A stretch of 9,672 nt of DNA from Bacillota bacterium (GTDB lineage Bacteria; Bacillota; Clostridia; Lachnospirales; Anaerotignaceae). Position numbers and translations under genes: made by a program. Numbering within the stretch: the first letter of the stretch is position 1; the number at the start of each line of letters is the position of its first letter. This document shows positions 1 through 6,127 of the stretch, piece by piece. The notes below the pieces were generated by a model that saw only the letters and a list, made by a program, of their open reading frames with translations, ran no database searches and was not told where the DNA came from. The DNA lies in contig JAUNCB010000025.1 in NCBI GenBank assembly GCA_030526765.1, forward strand, positions 1 through 9,672, read 5' to 3'.

Positions 1-146
1 CGTCAAAATACGACGCGTTGCTTCTTTTTAAACGTACTTTGGTTATTTTCTCATTAAATCCGAAAAAATACAATATACGCTTTCACTAAAAATTTGCCAT
101 TTCCTGCCGGATTCCTGCTTTTTTATCTGTATCCGCCCCATACGCA

Positions 147-183
147 AACAAAAAAGTCTTAGTCCTTTCAGACTAAGACTTTT
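147..183 (-). terminator. Intrinsic terminator of the glgC-glgD operon
   Basis: A perfect 13-bp inverted repeat (arms 152-164 and 171-183) encloses a 6-base loop. Read on the minus strand, the stem ends in a run of T (TTTTTTGTTTG). It begins 10 bases after the glgD stop codon, the expected place for a Rho-independent terminator. The stem is only moderately GC-rich, but its length and the T tract make the call firm. Confidence 0.9.
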
Positions 184-192
184 GAAATCTCT

Positions 193-1311
193 TTACAGTA
201 CAGTGCCTTTTTTCAGAACTGCAGGTTCTTCTGCAGAAGCACCGATCACCTTCTGACCTGCGGACAGAACAACATCCTTATCCAAGATCGCATTTTCCAC
301 CACGCAGTTTTCGCCGATCTGGCAGCCTTCCATCAGAATGGAATTCTTAACCACAGCGCCCGCACTTACACGAACCTTACGGAATACAACGGAATGTTCC
401 ACCTTGCCGTCAAAAATGGAGCCGTCGCCAACAATGGCATCCTTCACTTCTGCGCCCTTGTTGAATTTTGCAGGGGGTTCATCCTTTGGTTTTGTAGCAA
501 TATAAGGATATTCGCTGACAAAATGATCTCTTACTTCCTTATTCAGGAAATCCATATTGGTTGCGAAATAAGCTGCTGTGCCTGCACCAATGGCATTCCA
601 GTAGCCGTTATATTCATAGCCGCGGATATTCAGTGTGGGCATGAAACGGATGATGATATCCTTAACCAGATCATATCTGCCCTCGGGAATCATCTGTTCC
701 AGCAGATTGATCAGCAGTGTTCTGCCAATTACATAAATACCGAGGGATGCTGTTTCCGCCTTAGGCTGTGCGGGTTTTTCCTCAAAGCCCACCAGCTTGC
801 CTTCTGCATCCACTTCCACTACACCGAATTTGGTCAGATCCTTATCTGCCATATTTTTATATACCACAGTAATATCTGCACCGCTTGCCACATGCTGCTC
901 GATCACGTTGCGATAGTCCATTTTATAAATGGAATCACCGGATGTGATCACAACATATTCTTCATTGCTGCGTTTCAGATATGTCATGTTCTGATAAATG
1001 GAATCTGCTGTACCGCGGAACCATGTGGAGCCTTCCTTACTTGTGTAAGGTGTGAATACAAACAGACCGCCCTGTTTTCTGCCGAAATCCCACCATTTGG
1101 AGGACATCAGATGATCTCTCAGGGAACGGGAATTGTACTGTGTCAGCACAGCTACTTTCCCGATGCCACTGCTGGACATATTGCTCAATGTAAAGTCGAT
1201 GGCACGATAACAGCTGCCAATGGGCAGTGCCGCCGCTGCTCTGTGATCTGTCAGAACACCCAGTCTGCCGTCATTGTTGCCGCCTGCCAGAATAATACCG
1301 ATTGCTTTCAT
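193..1311 (-). CDS. glgD: GlgD, glucose-1-phosphate adenylyltransferase regulatory subunit
   Basis: A 372-residue homologue of ADP-glucose pyrophosphorylase and paralogue of the adjacent GlgC. In Bacillota, GlgD partners GlgC in a heteromeric enzyme making ADP-glucose from ATP and glucose-1-phosphate for glycogen synthesis in the cytoplasm. The N-terminal nucleotidyltransferase domain (about 1-260) begins ILAGGNNDGRLGVL, and the C-terminal left-handed beta-helix covers about 285-372. Several residues expected for catalysis differ from GlgC. The AKPAV segment of GlgC reads AAAALP here (25-30), which loses the lysine. The WKDVGT motif reads WNAIGA (238-243), which replaces the metal-binding aspartate with Ala240. 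The first aspartate (SGDSIYKMDY, 124-133) and the EEKPAQP lysine are kept. This fits a non-catalytic or weakly catalytic regulatory subunit. The ATG lies 3 bases after the glgC stop, behind a strong ribosome binding site inside glgC. Confidence 0.95.
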   Translation of the reverse strand: MKAIGIILAGGNNDGRLGVLTDHRAAAALPIGSCYRAIDFTLSNMSSSGIGKVAVLTQYNSRSLRDHLMSSKWWDFGRKQGGLFVFTPYTSKEGSTWFRGTADSIYQNMTYLKRSNEEYVVITSGDSIYKMDYRNVIEQHVASGADITVVYKNMADKDLTKFGVVEVDAEGKLVGFEEKPAQPKAETASLGIYVIGRTLLINLLEQMIPEGRYDLVKDIIIRFMPTLNIRGYEYNGYWNAIGAGTAAYFATNMDFLNKEVRDHFVSEYPYIATKPKDEPPAKFNKGAEVKDAIVGDGSIFDGKVEHSVVFRKVRVSAGAVVKNSILMEGCQIGENCVVENAILDKDVVLSAGQKVIGASAEEPAVLKKGTVL

Positions 1312-1314
1312 CGC

Positions 1315-2586
1315 TTACACCTCCCTAATTACAGATTTACCGCTTGCCAGTTTTCCGTCGGGATAGTCTGCAGCGACTGTTTCACCGGAAATCACACAGT
1401 TTTTACCCATCTCTACGCCGTCGGGAACGATGGAATTCATACCCATAACGGTAATGCCTGTGTTATAAATTGCGGGCTTCAGTTCGTTGGGAACATCTTC
1501 GCCAACGCCCATCTTTACATTTTTACCGATCTTACATTTTTCATCAATGACACATTTATCGATCAGGCTGCCTTCGCCCACCACTGTGCCTGCCATAATG
1601 ATGGAATCCTTCACCACTGCGCCCTTTTCCACGATAACACCGGGGCCCAGAATGGAACGGTACACTTCGCCGTATACCTCACAGCCATCGGACAGGAGAG
1701 ATTCCTCTACCTTTGCATCCGCAGCAGTGTACTGAGGAGGCTGATGGTCGCTGTTTGTGTAGATCTTCCAGAAATCTTCATACAGGTTGAATTCGGGCAG
1801 GGTACGGATCAGATCCATATTGGATTCCCAATAGGACTGGATCGTACCTACATCCTTCCAGTAGCCCTGGAAACGCCAAGCATACATAGGCTGACCTTCC
1901 TCCAGCATTTTGGGAATGATGTGTTTACCAAAGTCACTGTCGGGATGGATGGAATTATCCTCGATCAGCGCCTCACGCAGTCTTTCCCATGTGAAGATAT
2001 AAATACCCATGGATGCCAGATTGCTCTTGGGCTGTGCAGGTTTTTCTTCAAATTCATAAATCTTGTCGCCTTCTTCTGTATTCATGATACCGAAGCGGCT
2101 TGCTTCCTCCATGGGAACCTCCATAACGGCAATGGTTGCCGCTGCGCCTTTTTTCTTATGGAAACGCAGCATTTCGGAATAATCCATTTTATAAATATGG
2201 TCACCGGAGAGGATTACTACATATTCGGGATCATTCGCATCAATGAAATCGATGTTCTGATAGATCGCATTTGCGGTACCGTTGAACCACTCACCGGAAT
2301 CGCCCACCTTAACATGAGGTGCCAGAATGGTTACGCCGCCGTTTTTCTTATCCAGATCCCAGGGAATGCCAATACCAATGTGCTGATTCAGACGCAGAGG
2401 CTGATACTGGGTCAGAACACCAACTGTGTCAACACCGGAGTTGATACAGTTGCTCAAAGGAAAGTCGATGATACGATAACGACCACCGTAGGCTACTGCA
2501 GGCTTTGCCACTTTTCTGGTCAAAACCCCCAGACGGCTGCCTTGTCCGCCTGCCAATAACATTGCAATCATTTCTTTTTTACGCAT
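1315..2586 (-). CDS. glgC: GlgC, glucose-1-phosphate adenylyltransferase catalytic subunit
   Basis: A 423-residue ADP-glucose pyrophosphorylase that converts ATP and glucose-1-phosphate to ADP-glucose and pyrophosphate, the committed step of bacterial glycogen synthesis. The family signatures are intact: [10 protein letters not shown] (11-20) for the nucleotide loop, [16 protein letters not shown] (27-42), [10 protein letters not shown] (127-136) with the first metal aspartate, EFEEKPAQP (178-186) with the glucose-1-phosphate lysine, and GYWKDVGT (241-248) with the second aspartate. The C-terminal part (about 285-400) shows the hexapeptide-like repeats of a left-handed beta-helix, the usual allosteric and oligomerisation domain. 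The length matches the family. The ATG is supported by AGGGGTG eight bases upstream. It is the first gene of a two-gene operon with glgD, transcribed from the promoter at 2652-2679. Confidence 0.97.
   Translation of the reverse strand: MRKKEMIAMLLAGGQGSRLGVLTRKVAKPAVAYGGRYRIIDFPLSNCINSGVDTVGVLTQYQPLRLNQHIGIGIPWDLDKKNGGVTILAPHVKVGDSGEWFNGTANAIYQNIDFIDANDPEYVVILSGDHIYKMDYSEMLRFHKKKGAAATIAVMEVPMEEASRFGIMNTEEGDKIYEFEEKPAQPKSNLASMGIYIFTWERLREALIEDNSIHPDSDFGKHIIPKMLEEGQPMYAWRFQGYWKDVGTIQSYWESNMDLIRTLPEFNLYEDFWKIYTNSDHQPPQYTAADAKVEESLLSDGCEVYGEVYRSILGPGVIVEKGAVVKDSIIMAGTVVGEGSLIDKCVIDEKCKIGKNVKMGVGEDVPNELKPAIYNTGITVMGMNSIVPDGVEMGKNCVISGETVAADYPDGKLASGKSVIREV
1318..1326 (-). promoter_or_regulatory. 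glgD ribosome binding site inside the end of glgC
   Basis: On the minus strand the last three sense codons of glgC (Arg-Glu-Val) read AGGGAGGTG, a near-complete anti-16S match. The glgC TAA follows, then GCG and the glgD ATG, which gives a 6-base spacer. The glgC terminus doubles as the glgD Shine-Dalgarno sequence, so translation of the two subunits is probably coupled. Confidence 0.85.
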
Positions 2587-2651
2587 ATTGCCAACACCCC
2601 TATCTTTTCAGGTTGTATATATGTACCAAAGTACCATACTTCGATGACCTT

Positions 2652-2679
2652 ATTATAGCATAAGCCCACCGATATGCAA
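2652..2679 (-). promoter_or_regulatory. glgC-glgD promoter (sigma-A type, extended -10)
   Basis: Read on the minus strand, a perfect TATAAT (2652-2657) is preceded by TGC, giving an extended -10. TTGCAT lies at 2674-2679 with a 16-base spacer; shifting one base gives TTTGCA with 17. The start site would fall near 2645, leaving a 5' leader of about 58 bases that contains the tandem GGTAC-TTT-GGTAC motif. The call rests on consensus match and placement only. Confidence 0.75.
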
Positions 2680-2792
2680 ATGAAATCCGTAAAAATAATT
2701 ACCAAATTTCAGTAAATATTGTCAACTTTCCGCATATTTTTTGCAAAATCCTCAGCAAATTATTGTATACTTGCAGGTTTATTCCATTGTTC

Positions 2793-2819
2793 TTCTGTAT
2801 AAAATATAGAAATACAGGA
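2793..2819. promoter_or_regulatory. Imperfect dyad just upstream of the murC -35, possible operator
   Basis: TTCTGTAT (2793-2800) and ATACAGGA (2812-2819) form an 8-bp inverted repeat with one G-T pair around an 11-base AT-only-plus-one-G centre. It ends 8 bases before the murC -35 box. The position suits an activator or repressor site, but short AT-rich dyads are common by chance and no known operator consensus was recognised. Confidence 0.25.
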
Positions 2820-2827
2820 TGAGGCGA

Positions 2828-2856
2828 TTGCCATTCCTCTTGCAGTATACTATAAT
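2828..2856 (+). promoter_or_regulatory. murC promoter (sigma-A type)
   Basis: TTGCCA (2828-2833; five of six matches to TTGACA) is followed after exactly 17 bases by a perfect TATAAT (2851-2856). The predicted start near 2863 leaves a leader of about 58 bases before the murC ATG at 2921. The promoter lies inside the upstream in-frame extension of the murC reading frame, which argues that the extension is not translated. Confidence 0.85.
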
Positions 2857-2920
2857 GAAAAACAAAATATGTCCCACTTTATTTCGAAAAAAACACTCAC
2901 AGAAACTGAGGAGAATATAT

Positions 2921-4294
2921 ATGACAACATTCAAAAAAGAGCAGCACATCTATTTCATCGGCATCGGCGGCATCAGCATGTCCGGTCTGGCCGAGATCCT
3001 GGTTGACCGCGGCTGCCGTGTTTCCGGCACAGACATCAAGGAATCCCCGGTAACAAAGCATCTGGAAGAACAGGGGATCCATATCAACTATGGCCATCGG
3101 AAGGAAAACATCACAGATGATGTGGACCTTGTGGTTTACACCGCTGCCATCCATCCCGACAATCCCGAGCTGGCAGCAGCCGGCGAAAAGGGCATCCCCC
3201 TCATGGACAGAGCCCATCTTCTGGGCGAGATCATGGGCGAATATGCAAATTCCATTGCCGTCGCAGGTACCCACGGCAAAACAACAACGACCTCCATGGT
3301 CTCCGAGATCCTGCTGGCAGCAGAAACAGACCCTACCATTACCGTTGGCGGTATCCTGCCTACCATCGGCAGCAATCTGAAGATCGGGCACTCTCCCTTC
3401 TTCGTAGCAGAGGCCTGCGAATATTTCGACAGCTTCCTGCAGTTTGCGCCTAAGGTTGGTGTCATCCTGAATGTGGAAAGCGATCATCTGGATTATTTCG
3501 AGGATCTGGCTCATATCCGCCGCTCCTTCCATGCCTTTGCGCAGCGTGTTCCTGCAGACGGCGCACTGATCATCAATCAGGAGATCGAAAATGTGGCTGA
3601 ACTGACAGAAAATCTGCACTGCGTCGCAGAAACCTTCGGCATGGCAGAAGGTGCCACATGGCAGGCGAAAAATATCATCCACGAAACAGATGGTACCAAT
3701 ACCTTTGATGTATATTATAAAGGCGACTTCTTCGGCAGCATTCATCTGAATGTACCCGGAGACCACAATATCATGAATGCACTGGCATCCATCGCAGCCG
3801 CACACTATCTGGGCATTTCCGCCGCAGACTGCCGCAAGGGTCTCCTGCATTTTGGCGGCACAGACCGCCGCTTCCAGCGCAAGGGCGAGAAAAACGGCAT
3901 TCAGGTCATTGATGACTATGCCCACCATCCCACTGAAATCCGCGCTGCTCTGGCAGCTGCAAAAAAAGTGGAGCATAACACCACATGGTGTGTATTCCAG
4001 CCTCATACCTACAGCAGAACAAAATTCCTGTTTGATGAATTCGGCGAATCCTTCACCGATGCCGACGAGATCATCATTGCGGATATTTTTGCCGCAAGGG
4101 AAGCACTGGATGAAAGCATCACCGCAGCGATGCTGGCAGAACGGGTTGCCAGTGCAGGCAAATCCGCCAGATATGTCGGTGATTTCGATGCGATCCGCTC
4201 CTATCTGGAGGCTCACTGTAAGGACGGCGACCTGCTGATGACCGTTGGCGCCGGAGATGTATTCAAAATCGGCGAAGCATTCCTGAAATCTTAA
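2921..4294 (+). CDS. murC: MurC, UDP-N-acetylmuramate--L-alanine ligase
   Basis: A 457-residue cytoplasmic ATP-dependent Mur ligase that adds L-alanine to UDP-N-acetylmuramic acid, the first amino acid of the peptidoglycan stem. Three domains are visible. The N-terminal UDP-binding Rossmann domain has FIGIGGISMSGLAEIL (12-27). The central ATPase domain has the P-loop AGTHGKTTT (115-123), EACEYFDSF (164-172), NVESDHLDYF (184-193) and PGDHNIMNA (279-287). The C-terminal amino-acid domain has DDYAHHPTEI (331-340), QPHTYSRT (360-367) and GAGDVF (443-448). The frame is open back to 2819, but the ATG at 2921 is chosen because GAGGAG lies 7 bases upstream, the promoter lies inside the extension, and the family starts just before the GIGG motif. 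It is transcribed alone, divergently from glgC. Confidence 0.97.
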   Translation: MTTFKKEQHIYFIGIGGISMSGLAEILVDRGCRVSGTDIKESPVTKHLEEQGIHINYGHRKENITDDVDLVVYTAAIHPDNPELAAAGEKGIPLMDRAHLLGEIMGEYANSIAVAGTHGKTTTTSMVSEILLAAETDPTITVGGILPTIGSNLKIGHSPFFVAEACEYFDSFLQFAPKVGVILNVESDHLDYFEDLAHIRRSFHAFAQRVPADGALIINQEIENVAELTENLHCVAETFGMAEGATWQAKNIIHETDGTNTFDVYYKGDFFGSIHLNVPGDHNIMNALASIAAAHYLGISAADCRKGLLHFGGTDRRFQRKGEKNGIQVIDDYAHHPTEIRAALAAAKKVEHNTTWCVFQPHTYSRTKFLFDEFGESFTDADEIIIADIFAAREALDESITAAMLAERVASAGKSARYVGDFDAIRSYLEAHCKDGDLLMTVGAGDVFKIGEAFLKS

Positions 4295-4303
4295 TCATTT
4301 ATG

Positions 4304-4373
4304 AGGACTCTGTCCTGAAGCTCCTGCTCAGGAGAGTAGCCCCAAGAACCTTACATCCGCAAATCTTTGATTT
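4304..4373 (+). ncRNA. Structured 3' region of murC, candidate 3'-UTR RNA
   Basis: Between the murC stop and the terminator lie several short inverted repeats: AGGAC/GTCCT (4304-4308 with 4312-4316), CTCCT/AGGAG (4321-4325 with 4330-4334) and AAATC/GATTT (4361-4365 with 4369-4373). The first two are mutually exclusive with a longer fold pairing ACTC (4307-4310) and TCCTGA (4313-4318) with TCAGGA plus GAGT (4328-4337). That gives two alternative conformations. No known RNA family was recognised, and no separate promoter is evident. It may be a processed 3'-UTR RNA or simply a structured trailer. Confidence 0.3.
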
Positions 4374-4392
4374 ACAGAAAGAATCATAATAT

Positions 4393-4436
4393 AAAATACC
4401 CGCTTGATCGGCCGATCCGATCAAGCGGGTATTTTT
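4393..4436. terminator. Bidirectional intrinsic terminator between murC and the murA cluster
   Basis: A perfect 19-bp inverted repeat (4393-4411 and 4417-4435) has a 5-base loop and a GC-rich centre. A T run (4432-4436) flanks it on the plus strand and an A run (4393-4396, T on the minus strand) on the other side. It lies between convergent genes: about 98 bases after murC and 14 bases after the stop of the small minus-strand gene. It should stop transcription from both directions. Confidence 0.93.
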
Positions 4437-4449
4437 GATTTTCCATATT

Positions 4450-4656
4450 TTATTCGGAAGGGAAAATCAGCGTGCTGTCCACTGCTTCTCCATTCTGCAT
4501 ATTTTCTTCCATTTCCATTACGATGGCATTCTGCTTTGCTTCCTCTGCTTCCTGCAGCTTCCGTTTCTGGTGCCCGTCAAACAGCATAAATAATGCCAGA
4601 AACCAGCATACGATCCCGATGAAGCGCATCATTTTCGCCCTTTTCTGTTTATCCAT
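4450..4656 (-). CDS. Small single-pass membrane protein, function unknown
   Basis: A 68-residue protein that I do not recognise. A basic N-terminus (KQKRAK, 4-9) is followed by one hydrophobic segment (about 11-27, FIGIVCWFLALFMLF). A charged, probably helical stretch rich in Lys and Glu follows (about 30-56), which may form a short coiled coil, and the tail is acidic. This suits a signal-anchor-like small membrane protein. Coding status is supported by AGGGGAG 6 bases before the ATG, by the sensible hydrophobic and charged layout, and by the terminator 14 bases past the stop. It is the last gene of the minus-strand cluster, about 117 bases after rlmH, and is probably cotranscribed with it. 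A chance open frame is possible but less likely. Confidence 0.65.
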   Translation of the reverse strand: MDKQKRAKMMRFIGIVCWFLALFMLFDGHQKRKLQEAEEAKQNAIVMEMEENMQNGEAVDSTLIFPSE

Positions 4657-4693
4657 TTCCTACTCCCCTCTCATCATTCCAGTCGTCTCCCTT

Positions 4694-4770
4694 CTGCGAA
4701 GGGTACCTTCGCAGCGTATAGGGTTCCAAGGGGATTATCCCCTTGGCAGGGTTTGGAACAGCGTCCCAAA
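4694..4770. repeat. Three-hairpin composite element between rlmH and the small gene
   Basis: Three inverted repeats stand almost end to end. CTGCGAAGG/CCTTCGCAG (4694-4702 with 4706-4714) is 9 bp with a 3-base loop. CCAAGGGGA/TCCCCTTGG (4726-4734 with 4738-4746) is 9 bp with a 3-base loop. TTTGGAAC/GTCCCAAA (4752-4759 with 4763-4770) is 8 positions with one A-C mismatch and a 3-base loop. The last hairpin stops 3 bases before the rlmH stop codon. A second pairing of GTTCCAA (4723-4729) with TTGGAAC (4753-4759) is also possible. No T tract follows, so it is not an ordinary terminator. The modular layout resembles dispersed palindromic elements seen between genes in clostridia; that likeness is from memory and was not searched. 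Confidence 0.6.
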
Positions 4771-4773
4771 ATG

Positions 4774-5253
4774 TTACTTATGGTATGGCTCGTTCCGCTG
4801 TATCCGCTCAGAGCGATAGATCTGCTCCAGCAATACCACCCGCATCATCTGGTGCGGAAAGGTCATTTTCGAAAAGCTCAGGGCAAAATCCGCCCGCTGC
4901 ATCACTGCCGCCGACAGCCCTAAGGAGCCGCCAATGATAAATACCATGTGGCTGACACCGGAAACACCCTTCTTCGCCATAAATTCCGCCAGCTCCTCCG
5001 AGGAAAGCTGCTTGCCCTCCACCGCCAACGCCACCACAAAGGCATCCTCCTTCACATTCTTCAGGATCCTCTGTCCTTCCTTCTCCTTGACCTCCGCCTC
5101 CTGTGCGGGGCTCATGGTCTCCGGTGCTTTTTCATCCGCCAGCTCAATGATCTCCAGCTTGATATAGCGGCTCAGACGCTTGCTGTATTCCAGAATCGCA
5201 TCCCGCCAGTATTTTTCCTTTAATTTGCCGACACAAACGATCGTAACCTTCAT
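4774..5253 (-). CDS. rlmH: RlmH, 23S rRNA (pseudouridine1915-N3)-methyltransferase
   Basis: A 159-residue SPOUT-class methyltransferase, full length for the family. RlmH uses S-adenosylmethionine to methylate N3 of pseudouridine 1915 in helix 69 of 23S rRNA, acting on assembled 70S ribosomes as a homodimer. Visible signatures are the N-terminal MKVTIVCVGKLKEKYW, LAVEGKQLSSEE (77-88), the SAM-knot segment FIIGGSLGLS (105-114), SFSKMTFPHQMMRVVLLEQIYR (126-147; 22 residues, key residues Thr131, His134, Arg138) and the typical C-terminal YHK. The ATG has GAGGAG 6 bases upstream, and the gene starts 13 bases after the walJ stop, so the two are one transcription unit. WalJ and RlmH are also near neighbours in other Bacillota such as Bacillus subtilis. 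Confidence 0.96.
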   Translation of the reverse strand: MKVTIVCVGKLKEKYWRDAILEYSKRLSRYIKLEIIELADEKAPETMSPAQEAEVKEKEGQRILKNVKEDAFVVALAVEGKQLSSEELAEFMAKKGVSGVSHMVFIIGGSLGLSAAVMQRADFALSFSKMTFPHQMMRVVLLEQIYRSERIQRNEPYHK

Positions 5254-5266
5254 ATCGTTCTCCTCT

Positions 5267-6061
5267 TTACAGTTCCACCTTTAGACCGTTGCGGAAACGG
5301 CTCGCCATATCCATCTTCAGATGGGTACCCACCTCGATACGCTTTCTGCGCAGAATCTCCTCCACCGTTTCATAGGCAAGGTGCGGATCATTATTATCCT
5401 CACTGAGATGTCCCAAAAACGCATATTTCAATTTCCCTGTGGTCACCTCTGCCAGAAGCTCTCCCGCAGCCACATTGGAAAGATGTCCCCTTTCCCCGAG
5501 AATGCGCTGCTTCAGATGCCACGGGTAGCTGCCCTTTTTCACCATTGCAATATCGTGATTGGATTCCAGCAGCAGCAGGTCGCTGCCCTCCAGATTTTCC
5601 CGTATGGTATCCGTCACATGACCGATATCCGTTGCCAGTGTGATCTTTTTCTCTCCCGCCAGCAGGCAGTAGCCTACAGGCTCCGCCGCATCATGGGGAA
5701 TGGCAAAGGGCTTCACGCAGATATCATTGACCGCACAGACCTCATCCGCATACACAATGCGCTTATTGCTGGGCGCGATCTTTCCCAGTGCCCCTTCCAT
5801 AGCCGCCCATGTTTCCGCCGTAGCAAAAACAGGAATATCAAACCGACGGGATAATATCCCCGCCCCTTTGATGTGATCCTGATGCTCATGGGTAATAAAG
5901 AGTGCATCAATATCGCTGCCGGTCAGCTTCAGCTCTGCCAGCCCCTCTTCGATCCGTTTGCCGCTGATACCGGCATCAATCAGTATTTTTGTATGGTCAG
6001 ACCCAATATAGGTACAGTTGCCGCTGCTTCCGCTGGCAATGGTACAAAACTCCAGCCGCAA
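5267..6061 (-). CDS. walJ: WalJ/YycJ-type metallo-beta-lactamase-fold hydrolase
   Basis: A 264-residue cytoplasmic MBL-fold protein of the YycJ (WalJ) family. Relatives are reported as DNA exonucleases or as linked to cell-wall and division control under WalRK. The N-terminal FCTIASGSSGNC is family-typical. The metal ligands are HEHQDH (58-63), His123 in PHDA, TDIGH (144-148, Asp145 and His148), ESNHD (166-170) and GHLS (217-220), with GHLSN at 192-196. The start codon is TTG (6059-6061). AGGAGG lies 8 bases upstream, an in-frame TGA stands just before it, and the protein begins exactly where the family begins. It lies 66 bases after murA; that gap holds a weak 6-bp hairpin (6088-6093 with 6106-6111) without a convincing T tract. 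Family membership is firm, the exact biological role less so. Confidence 0.92.
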   Translation of the reverse strand: MRLEFCTIASGSSGNCTYIGSDHTKILIDAGISGKRIEEGLAELKLTGSDIDALFITHEHQDHIKGAGILSRRFDIPVFATAETWAAMEGALGKIAPSNKRIVYADEVCAVNDICVKPFAIPHDAAEPVGYCLLAGEKKITLATDIGHVTDTIRENLEGSDLLLLESNHDIAMVKKGSYPWHLKQRILGERGHLSNVAAGELLAEVTTGKLKYAFLGHLSEDNNDPHLAYETVEEILRRKRIEVGTHLKMDMASRFRNGLKVEL

Positions 6062-6069
6062 GATGCTCC

Positions 6070-6075
6070 CCTCCT
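6070..6075 (-). promoter_or_regulatory. walJ ribosome binding site that decides a TTG start
   Basis: The minus strand reads AGGAGG here, 8 bases before the TTG at 6059-6061. No in-frame ATG or GTG is available between the preceding in-frame TGA and this TTG, so this strong site fixes the non-ATG start. Confidence 0.85.
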
Positions 6076-6127
6076 CTCACAAAACAAGCTTCGAATCATT
6101 CCATCCGAAGCCTGTCGTAGTATCCTC

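Larger units (their letters stand above)
2587..2920. other. Divergent intergenic region between glgC and murC
   Basis: This 334-base AT-rich region separates two divergently transcribed genes. It holds the glgC promoter on the left, the murC promoter on the right and an imperfect dyad next to the murC -35. The middle (about 2680-2790) has no convincing gene. A weak plus-strand pair, TTGCAA (2741-2746) and TATACT (2765-2770) spaced by 18 to 19 bases, could be a second murC promoter but is not compelling. An open frame entering murC from 2819 is not treated as coding because it contains the murC promoter. Confidence 0.7.

Noticed and set aside
1..146. A gene, promoter or RNA in the left margin
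   Set aside because: AT-rich sequence without a convincing reading frame, ribosome binding site, paired -35/-10 boxes or stable hairpin.
394..2559. A 721-codon plus-strand frame opposite glgD and glgC
   Set aside because: Same explanation: low-complexity Cys/His/Ile-rich antisense translation of two well-supported genes, with no matching ribosome binding site or domain.
2819..2920. A 34-residue N-terminal extension of MurC
   Set aside because: The stretch contains the TTGCCA-N17-TATAAT promoter. The ATG at 2921 has a good ribosome binding site and fits the family start.
2897..4216. A 439-codon minus-strand frame opposite murC
   Set aside because: Antisense shadow of a textbook MurC, with the same Cys-rich unnatural composition.
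4300..4385. Glycine riboswitch-like strings on the minus strand (CTCTC and AGGACAGAG)
   Set aside because: The conserved core (GCCGAAGGRGCAA-type segment and its pairing partners) is not present, and the strand would read into the antisense of murC. The strings are explained by local palindromes.
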